IMG/VR virus record: IMGVR_UViG_3300036771_000052
Coordinates: 1 to 64,000 of that record
Strand: one strand, 5' to 3'
Length of the DNA stretch: 64,000 bases
From: a virus
In this document: positions 22,889-31,150 of the stretch, one piece after another
Position numbering within the stretch: position 1 is the stretch's first letter
Layout of the letters: each line of letters opens with the position of its first letter
The notes under the pieces: model-generated
What the model was told of the DNA's origin: nothing
Database searches by the model: none
The model's input: only the letters and a program-made list of their open reading frames with translations
Made by a program: the position numbers and the translations under genes

Positions 22889-23788
22889 ATGACTGCTCCT
22901 ACTCTTCCCCCTACGTCCACGATGGGGACACCAGTCGCTTATCTAACCTTGGCCGAGCTCGAACGTAATCCCATCTACCAGGAACTTAAACACCTCGTCC
23001 CCAACGAGTCGCCCGCCGATCGGGACGCCGAGCTGGAGAGGATTCTCGCCAGAATTTCGGCGATGATCAACGGTTTGTGTAACCAAAACTTGGCGGCCAC
23101 CACCGACCGAGAAATCGGACAAGTCGTTGTCTCCGACGAGGGAAATCTGGTCATCCACACCCGCGGCGACCCCATCATCGAAGTCGTGTCCGTCTCGGTC
23201 GGACCGAACGTGTACAACCTCACCCAAATCACAGATTTGTCCCACGTCATTGTAGAACCCTGGTCGATCACCATCCCACAAGCTTTGGCCGGATCATGGT
23301 TTTCCAGCGGGAACCTCCCCCTCGGGAGTTCGTGGCGGCCACGCTCAAAACTGTGGGCTGAGTGGACGTATGTGAACGGTTTCCCCATCTCCACCATCGC
23401 GGAGGATGTGAACGCTGGGGACACCACCATCACAGTGAAGGATGCAACGGGGATTATCCCCACATCTTCCTCGCCGGGTCTGATCCCGACATTGTTGACG
23501 ATCGAGGACGGTATCTACCTAGAACAAGTCGTCCCCACCGCGGTGAACGGGAATGTCCTAACTGTTCCTCCTTTGTCGTATGCGCATGAGTCTGGTGTGG
23601 GGATTCACAGCATGCCAGGAGACATCAAACAGGCAGCGTTGATTTTGATGTCCCGTATTCATGACACGTGGGCTTTGGCTATGGGCGCGATTTCTATGGA
23701 CGGGTCGGGTGCGCAAATGTCTGAGGGTAAACCTCGGTTTATGTGTGATCCGGCGTGGATTCTGAATCCGTACATTAGGAAAGTGTAG
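22889..23788 (+). CDS. Head-to-tail connector (adaptor)
   Basis: Residues about 25-70 form the helical part typical of gp6/gp15-type adaptors (AELERILARISAMINGLCNQ), and YVNGFPIS ... AGDTTITVKDATGIIP and KQAALILMSRIHDTWALAMG follow the usual layout of actinophage adaptors. AGGAGG precedes the ATG. It should bind beneath the portal ring. Assigned from layout and position. Confidence 0.75.
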   Translation: MTAPTLPPTSTMGTPVAYLTLAELERNPIYQELKHLVPNESPADRDAELERILARISAMINGLCNQNLAATTDREIGQVVVSDEGNLVIHTRGDPIIEVVSVSVGPNVYNLTQITDLSHVIVEPWSITIPQALAGSWFSSGNLPLGSSWRPRSKLWAEWTYVNGFPISTIAEDVNAGDTTITVKDATGIIPTSSSPGLIPTLLTIEDGIYLEQVVPTAVNGNVLTVPPLSYAHESGVGIHSMPGDIKQAALILMSRIHDTWALAMGAISMDGSGAQMSEGKPRFMCDPAWILNPYIRKV

Positions 23789-24195
23789 TGGGTAACTACA
23801 ACGACATCAGGTTCGCGCTGGGTAAAGCATTAAAATCTTTCCAACCGGATTTGAATGTGTACTACTACATGCCGCGGTCCGCTTCCCCGCCGGTGGCGAT
23901 CATCATGCCGTCACCGAACCAAACCATCAATTATATGGAAGCGCAAACATCCCGCTCAGCTAAATGGAACTTCATCGTCATGGTCACTGTCGGCTATGTG
24001 GACAGTGAGGCGGCGCAGCTCCGGGTCGGGGAGCTTATTTCTCCGGGGTCTGAGTTGTTGACTGTGTTGAATGGGAAGATCGGCACCGGGTATTCGCAGG
24101 TGACGTCGGGTTCGGTTCACGAGTTGATGTTGGGGAAACCCCCTAAAACGGCTCTGCATACGTGTGCGCGGCTTTCTTTGATTGTCCTCGCGTAA
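23788..24195 (+). CDS. Tail terminator / connector protein
   Basis: 135 residues beginning MGNYNDIRFALGKALKSFQP, with a strand-rich middle (WNFIVMVTVGYVDSEAAQLR) and a C-terminal beta strand, as in tail terminator proteins that cap the tail tube at the neck. GTG start overlapping the previous stop. Exact connector class is inferred from order between adaptor and major tail protein. Confidence 0.65.
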   Translation: MGNYNDIRFALGKALKSFQPDLNVYYYMPRSASPPVAIIMPSPNQTINYMEAQTSRSAKWNFIVMVTVGYVDSEAAQLRVGELISPGSELLTVLNGKIGTGYSQVTSGSVHELMLGKPPKTALHTCARLSLIVLA

Positions 24196-24208
24196 CTCTT
24201 TTTTGTTT

Positions 24209-24231
24209 CCCCACTCCTGGTGGGGTTTTTT
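24209..24231 (+). terminator. Intrinsic terminator before tail genes
   Basis: CCCCAC-TCCTG-GTGGGG followed by six T, a textbook rho-independent terminator between head-completion and tail genes; probably leaky, because no new promoter is obvious after it. Confidence 0.85.
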
Positions 24232-24254
24232 GTTGTCCCCAAAAAGGAAGTGGC

Positions 24255-24494
24255 ATGGCAGTAAAACAAATGGGTGACGGCTCCCGGAAAGTTTTGAGGG
24301 ATTTCCGCTACACCGACCCGCAATCAGGTGAGAGCACCAATTGGAAGGCCGGGGACTCTTACACGGGTCGTATGGATAACCCGTGGCTGCTGGACCCGAA
24401 TGGTCCGGACGGTGGGGGTCCACTCATCGAGTCTCCTGCGCCAGCTCCTACTCAACCAATTGTTTCGCTTAGCGATCCAAGCAAGGAGAAGTAA
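24255..24494 (+). CDS. Small protein before major tail gene (79 aa)
   Basis: Unrecognised. AAAAAGGAAGTGGC precedes the ATG at 24255, after the terminator. Begins MAVKQMGDGSRKVLRDFRY and has a Pro-rich tail (SPAPAPTQPIVSL). Possibly a neck or tail-tube accessory, from position only. Confidence 0.7.
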   Translation: MAVKQMGDGSRKVLRDFRYTDPQSGESTNWKAGDSYTGRMDNPWLLDPNGPDGGGPLIESPAPAPTQPIVSLSDPSKEK

Positions 24495-24497
24495 GTC

Positions 24498-25277
24498 ATG
24501 GCTATTGACCTGGCGCAGGTCACAACTTTTTATCCTGGATATCAGGCGCAATGGGGTATCGAACAATACCTATTCAGTGCTCAGGGTAACGATATTGAAC
24601 ACTCTAGGAAAGCTGACAAGATCGACGGGTCGGGTTTCGGCACTAGGGTAAAGAACAACCTCCCCGGCATGCAGGAAGGGACCTTAAAAATTAAGGGTCT
24701 CGCTGTCATGGACAAGGGGAAGTTGAACTGGCAGCTCAACCAATGGTTCGGGATCACGTCTCCCATCAATGCGTGGTATGCGCTTGAGGGGTTGAATGCG
24801 GGTGCGCCGATCACAATGCAGCCGTCGTCCATCATTGATGCTTCTATCTCCGCGAAGCTGAAAGACGCGGTCGACTTCAACTTGGAGTTGGACGCCCGCG
24901 GTGCATATAACGATGGTTTCATTTTGTTGTCCCCGGAAAATCTGCTAACGGGGGCTTCAGGAACCGGTGCGGCGGACTCAAACGTCGGGTTCGGCGGTCC
25001 AACCACAACTGGTGGTGTGGTTGAACTTCACGTGTGGGCGTTCGACGGGGGCACCAACCCTAGTGTCACGGTGACGGTTCAGCATTCACCGGATAACGCC
25101 ACGTGGACCACTCTTCAAGCGTTCCAAGCGCAATCCACTTTGGGTTCTCAAAGGATCACGCTGCCATCGACCACAACGATTAACCAATACGTCCAAGCCA
25201 CATGGACGACATCGGGTTCACCAACTGATGTTCAGGTGTTGTGTGCGTATGCGCGTGGTTTGAACTTGCTTGCATAA
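24498..25277 (+). CDS. Major tail protein
   Basis: Polymerises into the tail tube around the tape measure. The N-terminal 150 residues form the tube domain (KIDGSGFGTRVKNNLPGMQE, then EGTLKIKGLAVMDKGKLNWQ); residues about 165-259 are an Ig-like surface domain (VELHVWAFDGGTNPSVTVTV). ATG after AAGGAG. Size and place before the chaperone pair support the call. Confidence 0.85.
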   Translation: MAIDLAQVTTFYPGYQAQWGIEQYLFSAQGNDIEHSRKADKIDGSGFGTRVKNNLPGMQEGTLKIKGLAVMDKGKLNWQLNQWFGITSPINAWYALEGLNAGAPITMQPSSIIDASISAKLKDAVDFNLELDARGAYNDGFILLSPENLLTGASGTGAADSNVGFGGPTTTGGVVELHVWAFDGGTNPSVTVTVQHSPDNATWTTLQAFQAQSTLGSQRITLPSTTTINQYVQATWTTSGSPTDVQVLCAYARGLNLLA

Positions 25278-25294
25278 AGGAGTTTTTGACCGTC

Positions 25295-25540
25295 ATGACT
25301 CATCCTTCGTGGAATGATCCAGAGTGTTTCTTCGTCGGGGTTATCCCGAAGGAACAAACCCAGACGGTTGCGAGACGACTTGACCCTGAGGAGATCACGC
25401 ATACTGGGTGTCGGGTGATTAAACACCCGGATGCGTGCATCCTCTGCGTGGCAAATGACGATTGCAGAAAACTACCTATGCACGTTCATTGCCGCTGTAA
25501 AAGGGAGTTTTATTTTGAAAAAGAAATCCTCCCGGAGTAG
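25295..25540 (+). CDS. Cys/His-rich tail-region protein (81 aa)
   Basis: Unrecognised. MTHPSWNDPECFFVGVIPKE is followed by CRVIKHPDACILCVANDDCR and HVHCRCKREFYFE. The HVHCRC end recalls the HP-x-CRC tip of the MuF-like protein at 18151 and is probably a zinc knuckle. ATG at 25295 is 12 bases after AAAGGAG; a TTG at 25286 is closer. Unusual between major tail and chaperone genes. Confidence 0.65.
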   Translation: MTHPSWNDPECFFVGVIPKEQTQTVARRLDPEEITHTGCRVIKHPDACILCVANDDCRKLPMHVHCRCKREFYFEKEILPE

Positions 25541-25580
25541 GCGTACACCCGCGCCTATTCTCACTAGTCAGAAAGTACAC

Positions 25581-26012
25581 ATGTCTAACGCCGAAGAAGA
25601 AGTTGAGTTCGAACTTGTCACCTCCGCGCGGATGTTGGCTCCCCCTCCTCCGTTGCGGAAAGAACCTGTAACTTTGGAGGAGTGGAAAACCGTCAGCGGT
25701 AAAGCCGCAAGGTTCCTGGTGTGGGAGTTGACCGCCGCCGAGTTCTCCGCCTGTATCGAATCTGGGTGGACCTACAAAGATGGTGCGCGGAAAAAATATG
25801 ATGAAGAAGCCGCCGACATCCGCTTCCTGGCGTATGTGATCCGCGACCAACACGGACATAGGTTGTGGCCGAAAATTGAGGACGCTAAAGCTCAGTTGGG
25901 ACTGCTTGGTCGCGCCACCATCCAAACTTTGGTGGCGGCGGGTAACCGCATGAATTCCGCGAGGGAAGTGGCAAAAGCGGGAAACTCCGAAGAAACCCAG
26001 AGCGACTCCTAG
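25581..26012 (+). CDS. Tail assembly chaperone G
   Basis: Short product of the chaperone pair, which coats the tape measure while the tube assembles. Starts MSNAEEEVEFELVTSARML; an upstream in-frame TTG at 25515 has a better ribosome-binding site (AGGGAG, eight bases) and would add 22 basic residues. The ribosome meets the slippery site at 25979 near the end; those that do not shift stop at 26012. Confidence 0.8.
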   Translation: MSNAEEEVEFELVTSARMLAPPPPLRKEPVTLEEWKTVSGKAARFLVWELTAAEFSACIESGWTYKDGARKKYDEEAADIRFLAYVIRDQHGHRLWPKIEDAKAQLGLLGRATIQTLVAAGNRMNSAREVAKAGNSEETQSDS

Positions 26013-26305
26013 CATTAGACTTCGCGTTCGCTTTGGGTTTCCCCTCCGCCGAAAGTTTCTTGGGAGCAATCACTGTCCCGGACTGGTTGGAGTGGATGGA
26101 GTGGTACAACATCCGCGGTCCCATTGGCGGTCCCCGCCAGGACTATTACACCGCGTTTATCGCGCAGCAAGCAGCTGGACCGTTCCAGAAACCTGACCAC
26201 GGGAAGTTCGAAAACTTCATCATGCCGTGGCTACGTCCAGACGAAATCGATGTGTCCCAATTTATCCGGAATTGGATTGACACGCGGGGAACTAACGAGG
26301 AGTGA
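25581..26305 (+). CDS. Tail assembly chaperone G-T fusion (by -1 frameshift)
   Basis: Joined 25581-25985 and 25985-26305, about 241 residues. After the shift the protein reads through RNPERLLALDFAFALGFPSA into ITVPDWLEWMEWYNIRGPIG and ends DTRGTNEE. The T part has no ATG of its own (only a TTG at 26033), which supports frameshifting as its route of expression. It should bridge G-coated tape measure and tail-tube subunits. It abuts the tape measure gene by three bases. Confidence 0.85.
25979..25985 (+). promoter_or_regulatory. Programmed -1 frameshift site GGGAAAC
   Basis: Canonical slippery heptamer X-XXY-YYZ, in phase with the G frame (codons GGA AAC). A -1 slip joins the frame that is open from well upstream to 26305. 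The position, nine codons before the G stop and ahead of the second chaperone domain, matches tailed phages in general. Confidence 0.9.
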
Positions 26306-26308
26306 GTT

Positions 26309-29300
26309 GTGGCCGCCGAAAGCATCATGAACCTAGTTATGACTGGGGATTGTACCAGTTTGGTGGCCGCAACCCAGTCCGCGAAAAACGCCGCCGTCGA
26401 CCTCGGGAACACTGAGGCCAGGGTGTCGGTCACGATGCCTGGCGCGTCATCTGTGATGTCGCAGATGCGTGGTTTGCAGGCCGCGAAGGACGACCTCGGC
26501 GGCAGCGACATCAAATTCGCTGTTGCCGCGCCGGGGATGAATGAGGCGCGCGAAGACGTCCGCAACATGCAGAAAGACGTCGATTCCCTCGCGGCGTCCG
26601 TCAATAGTGTTTCCGATGTGGACGTTTCTGTCGGTGGGGGTGGCGCGCTTCGAACTATGGTGTCGGACCTCTCCAAAACCAGCACAAGTATGCGGTCTCT
26701 AGCGTCCACTTCGTCGGAGTCGATGCAAAGCATCCGGTCTGATGTGTCTAGTACGGCGCAGCAGGTGAATGCGATGACGGAGGCGAATGAGGCTAACGCT
26801 CGGTCATCGGTTTCGGTGGGTGCGTCCGCTCGTGCATCGTTCGGCCGGGTGGAAGGCGCGATCACCTCATCCGCATCCGCGGCGGACCGTCTCGGCGATT
26901 CTCTGAGTGGTGTAGATAACGGCGCGAGTTCTGTAGCTAAAACTGTTGGGGATGTCGACAACAGTGTCGGTTCGTTGGGGAAATCTGTTGCTGATCTCGG
27001 GGAGAGCGGAACACAGTCTCTTCAGAGTATCGGTGCCGCGGCGAGTAAGTCGGGCAGCGATTTCGGTTTCCACGGGAAAGCAGTTAACGATGCTGCTGAT
27101 GCTCAACGTGCGCTTACGGCGGATGCGCAACGGTCTGCTGGCGCTGTTTCCGAACTGACCCGCGAGACCGGTAACTATGGGAACAAGCTTGCGGAAGTTT
27201 CCGAGGCGCGAGGAGCGTTCGACGGCATCACCGCTGGCGGCAGCGGAATTCCCGTCATCACCGACCTCGGTACGAAGCCAGGTAAGGGTTACGGCGTCGG
27301 TCCTTCCGCCGGGTTACCGAAGAATATTCCCCCGATCACTTTGGCCGGGTCCACCACCCCAGCCGCTGGCGGTCCACCCCCACCGGGAACACCCCCAGTT
27401 GTTCCTCCAGTAGATAAAAAGCCACCAAAAGGTGGTGGTCCTTTCAAAGAGTTCGACAAGGCCGGTGGTGAAGCATTCGACGCGGCCGGTCAAGTCGGCT
27501 CACTCGGGATGATGGGTGCGTTCGTCGGCGGCCTCGGAGTGGCCGCAACCGCCGCTGTCGGACTCGGCTCCGTCTACGAGACGATGAAGCAAATGCCGGT
27601 GCCATGGTCGGAAGCAACCCAAGCCGTCGACCAGTTCAATCACGGTTTGAACCGCACCATCGCGCTGGGTGACATTTACGGCAACGCGGAAAGTATCGTT
27701 AAACCGGACGCCTTCAAAGCTCTCGGTGCGGCGATGGATAGCCTCGGTGCCGAGGTCGGTCACGTCGGTCTAGACAACATGAACACCGCCATTAGCACCG
27801 CCACGGATTTTGTGAATCAACTCGCACCAGCGTTGGACAGGTTGCAACCGGCGATCGCTCCCGCCATTAAGGGTTTGGGATCGTTGGGTGACGCGGTCGT
27901 ACAAGGCTTGTCTAGCCCCGGCGCTGTACAAGGTATCACCGCGTTGGGTAACACGCTGTCCGATCCGAAGGTTGAGCAGGGTATTGCGGGTTTGGTCTCC
28001 GGTGCTATTACTTCCGGTGGTGTCCTGGGTACTGTGTTGGGGAATGTTGCGGGTGCGATCGGTCCCGGTGGGGGTCCAGCTGGACAGTCCGCTATTGATG
28101 GCGCTATCGCTGGCGCCATGATGAGCGGCAAAGGACTCGTCAACAAGATGGTCGGTGCCGGTATCGGCGCTGTCTTGATGGGTGCCGGTGCGTATGAGCA
28201 GAGTCAAGGTATGGACCCTACTGCTGGGTTTTTCGGCGGAGGGTTGGGTGCGTTAGCTGCGTCGACGTTGAAGTACACCAAACCAGGTGTGTTGGATGAG
28301 AAGACCGGTGAGATCGGTGAAGGTGAGCGGGTGCCGATCAAGGGCGCCGGTCTCGGGGGTGCCATCCTCGGGGAGGGTATTTCTTTCGCCGGGGAAAAGC
28401 TTGAACAGGCGGGTTACCCCACTGCTGGCGGCATGTTGCAGGACACCGGGTATGGCGCGTCGATGGGATTGTTGCTTTCCGGTGGTGACCCGGTCGGCGC
28501 CGCTGTCGGCGGTGGTCTAGGCGCCGCTTATGGCGCGATGAATGCTCTCGCTGAGGCGCATCCGGCGGCGGCGCAGAAAGTTAAGGACACAGCCGGCGGG
28601 GTCATGCATGCGTTGAGCAGTCCGGTTGGCCAGGCGTTGTCCGCGGTCACCGGAATGCCGATTCTTGGTGGTTTGGCCGCCGCCGGAACTGGTATCGAGA
28701 AACTGTTCGGCGGCGGGGAGACCCCGGGAGGCGCGGGGTTGCCGATCCCGGATGTGGATCAGGGTGTGCTCCCGCCGGGTACTGGCGCAGCTTCTAAGAC
28801 GGTTGTTGGTCCGGGTGGAACGTTCGCGGGTTCCCGGGATTCCAGTGGAACAACTAGATTTCAGAATGTTATTAACACGCCGTATGGCGTGGGGGTCAGT
28901 GATTACACTTCGACGCCGGGTGGTCCGACTCAGACGCATTCGCGGATGCCAAGTGCGGATGGTGGCTGGTTGGATACCACTTCTGTTCAGGGTAGTCCTG
29001 GTGGTGGTGTGGGTACGACAACGTTCGGTGAGGACGCTTTCGGACACGCGATCGACCCGGGTTTTGTGTTCACACCGCCGGGTGGTGCCGCTCCACCACC
29101 CGCTGCTCCTCCTGCTCCGGCTGCTCCGCCACCTCCGCCGAAGGCTGCTCCTCCGCCGGTTCCGGTAACTCACGGCGCGCTCGTCGGTGGGGACAGTGGA
29201 AGATTCGCCGGGAACCAAGGCGGTGGTCTACAAGCGGCTGGTGAGGCGGCGAAACGCGCCGCCGAAAGGGAAACACCCGCCGGTGGGGGGTATTCGGCGC

Positions 29301-31078
29301 CGTTCCAGTCGATTCCGCAGTATATCCAGCAGGGACTCGGTTTGGATACTGCTACTCCGGCGGCGCAAACCTCGGCGGAGTTGTCCGGTGGTGTCGCTAG
29401 GACGACGCAAGATGCCGGTCCGGCAACGGGTCAAACACCACCCGGTGCCGGCGGGGGACCTCGTCCGGCGCCACCACAACCACCAGGCGGCGGGGGTAAA
29501 GCTTCTGATGGTTATGTCATTCCTCCTCCGCCGGTTATGTTGCAAACCACCCAGGGATTGAATGCGGCTCGCCATGAAGCGGCTATTGCGGCTGCGAAAA
29601 GCTCTCCGTCTCCGGCGTTCGGCGCCGCCGACTATGCCGGTCTTCATGCAACACCGAACGTTGTCACCCACGCGTTTGATCCTACTATTGCGTATCACGG
29701 CTTGGAAGCGGCGAAGACCGGTTATCACACGTTCGACACCACCACAGGTTTGGAGTTGAACCGTAAAACGCTTCAACCTCTTTCGCGTGCGGAGCTGAAC
29801 ACTCCGCTCGGTCCGAAAGCGCAGGCACCTACAGCACCGGGGACACCAACAACTGGTGCGGCGTTCGGGAAGGTTGTAGGGGATGTTACAAGTATTGCGA
29901 AGACGTCTACACCGACGTCGCCGTATTCCGTATTTGGACGTGCGTTACCAGCGGCACCAACACCGGCGACGGCGGCAGCTCCGATGGGTCCGGGTCGTGC
30001 GATGGCGTCGGCGCAGGATTTGGGTAGATACACCCAAGCGTTGAACGCTGTCACGAATACGGCGAGGACAACGACAACGGCGAATAATTCGTTGGCGAAG
30101 TCGATCCAAACGACCACACCGAAACAGCAACAACAAACACCGACACGAACTCCGGCGCAGCATCAGACGCAAAATAATGCGTTGGCGCAGTCGTTTTCGA
30201 ATGTTGGTCAGGCGGCGAATAAGTCGTCGGACAGCATGAACGGGTTGGGTAAAAACCTCGGGAAAACAACCCAAAGTATGGTGGCGATGCATGCCGCTGT
30301 GCCGGGGATGGCGTCTGTGTCTGGTGCTGTTGCGGGTGCGTCGGTGGCGGCGAATGCGGCGGCTACTTCGGGTATGGGTAAGGCTGGTGCGGCGGGTGGT
30401 GCCGCGTTGGCTTCGGGGATTGGTCATTCGACGGGTCAAGCTCACGCGGCTGGTGCGGCGGCGGCGAGTGCGGGTGCGGCTGGTGCGGCGGGTGCGTCGG
30501 GTTCGCATTCACCTTCGACGGTGATGATGCAGATCGGTGAGTGGATGGGTGAGGGTCTTGAGATTGGTTTGAGGGATTCTTCGTCGCAGGTCGCTTCGGC
30601 GGCGGGTCAGTTAATCCAATCGGCGGTGTCCGCCACCAATAGTGCTATTCAGGGTGTGTATAACCAAACGTTGTCGGGTGGGTTTGGTGCGGGGATTATC
30701 GCCGCATCGAATGGGGTGACCCCGATCGCGCAGGATTATGGTTTGATGATCGGCTACGCGTGGGCGCAGAACGTTGTGACTGGTGCGCAAACGGTGTTGC
30801 AATCTTCCGAGTTTACGGCGTTGACGGTGCCGAAGTTTGGTTCGGCGTTGGCGCAGTCCACGTTGGGTGGGGAAGGTTTGTTGCCGCCGGCTGGTTCTGG
30901 TGCGGAATACTATCAAACCACCTCTGGTAGTGCGGGGATGGTGTCGATGACACCCACCGTCACGATCGGTCAAATCACTGTGTCGGTTGGTGGTCAGCAA
31001 TTGCAGGGTCAGATCGATGGCCAGATCGACGCGAAAATGGTCACCCTGGCTAACTCGATCGGTCAACAACGCGGGTAA
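26309..31078 (+). CDS. Tape measure protein
   Basis: 1589 residues, the largest gene of the window; it sets tail length. At the usual rule of about 1.5 angstrom per residue the tail would be near 240 nm. The N-terminal 330 residues are helical repeats rich in Ser/Ala/Val; residues about 390-850 contain hydrophobic Gly/Ala-rich stretches of the membrane-inserting type; residues about 915-1010 are Pro-rich; the C-terminus is Ala-rich. No lytic domain is visible. GTG start with GAGGAG seven bases upstream. Confidence 0.9.
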   Translation: MAAESIMNLVMTGDCTSLVAATQSAKNAAVDLGNTEARVSVTMPGASSVMSQMRGLQAAKDDLGGSDIKFAVAAPGMNEAREDVRNMQKDVDSLAASVNSVSDVDVSVGGGGALRTMVSDLSKTSTSMRSLASTSSESMQSIRSDVSSTAQQVNAMTEANEANARSSVSVGASARASFGRVEGAITSSASAADRLGDSLSGVDNGASSVAKTVGDVDNSVGSLGKSVADLGESGTQSLQSIGAAASKSGSDFGFHGKAVNDAADAQRALTADAQRSAGAVSELTRETGNYGNKLAEVSEARGAFDGITAGGSGIPVITDLGTKPGKGYGVGPSAGLPKNIPPITLAGSTTPAAGGPPPPGTPPVVPPVDKKPPKGGGPFKEFDKAGGEAFDAAGQVGSLGMMGAFVGGLGVAATAAVGLGSVYETMKQMPVPWSEATQAVDQFNHGLNRTIALGDIYGNAESIVKPDAFKALGAAMDSLGAEVGHVGLDNMNTAISTATDFVNQLAPALDRLQPAIAPAIKGLGSLGDAVVQGLSSPGAVQGITALGNTLSDPKVEQGIAGLVSGAITSGGVLGTVLGNVAGAIGPGGGPAGQSAIDGAIAGAMMSGKGLVNKMVGAGIGAVLMGAGAYEQSQGMDPTAGFFGGGLGALAASTLKYTKPGVLDEKTGEIGEGERVPIKGAGLGGAILGEGISFAGEKLEQAGYPTAGGMLQDTGYGASMGLLLSGGDPVGAAVGGGLGAAYGAMNALAEAHPAAAQKVKDTAGGVMHALSSPVGQALSAVTGMPILGGLAAAGTGIEKLFGGGETPGGAGLPIPDVDQGVLPPGTGAASKTVVGPGGTFAGSRDSSGTTRFQNVINTPYGVGVSDYTSTPGGPTQTHSRMPSADGGWLDTTSVQGSPGGGVGTTTFGEDAFGHAIDPGFVFTPPGGAAPPPAAPPAPAAPPPPPKAAPPPVPVTHGALVGGDSGRFAGNQGGGLQAAGEAAKRAAERETPAGGGYSAPFQSIPQYIQQGLGLDTATPAAQTSAELSGGVARTTQDAGPATGQTPPGAGGGPRPAPPQPPGGGGKASDGYVIPPPPVMLQTTQGLNAARHEAAIAAAKSSPSPAFGAADYAGLHATPNVVTHAFDPTIAYHGLEAAKTGYHTFDTTTGLELNRKTLQPLSRAELNTPLGPKAQAPTAPGTPTTGAAFGKVVGDVTSIAKTSTPTSPYSVFGRALPAAPTPATAAAPMGPGRAMASAQDLGRYTQALNAVTNTARTTTTANNSLAKSIQTTTPKQQQQTPTRTPAQHQTQNNALAQSFSNVGQAANKSSDSMNGLGKNLGKTTQSMVAMHAAVPGMASVSGAVAGASVAANAAATSGMGKAGAAGGAALASGIGHSTGQAHAAGAAAASAGAAGAAGASGSHSPSTVMMQIGEWMGEGLEIGLRDSSSQVASAAGQLIQSAVSATNSAIQGVYNQTLSGGFGAGIIAASNGVTPIAQDYGLMIGYAWAQNVVTGAQTVLQSSEFTALTVPKFGSALAQSTLGGEGLLPPAGSGAEYYQTTSGSAGMVSMTPTVTIGQITVSVGGQQLQGQIDGQIDAKMVTLANSIGQQRG

Positions 31079-31082
31079 ATAG

Positions 31083-31116
31083 TCGGCCGACCCCAATAGA
31101 AGATGGGGTCGGCCGA
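31083..31116 (+). terminator. 13-bp hairpin after tape measure gene
   Basis: TCGGCCGACCCCA/TGGGGTCGGCCGA with an 8-base loop; no T tract. Likely attenuator or mRNA end between the tape measure and minor tail genes. Confidence 0.7.
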
Positions 31117-31150
31117 TCCTAAATTACTTATTCCTAAATAGGGGGGATCT

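Noticed and set aside
28517-29218. Minus-strand Arg/Ser-rich frame inside the tape measure gene
   Set aside because: Shadow of the Gly/Ala/Pro-rich tape measure sequence; Arg-rich composition, no ribosome-binding site.
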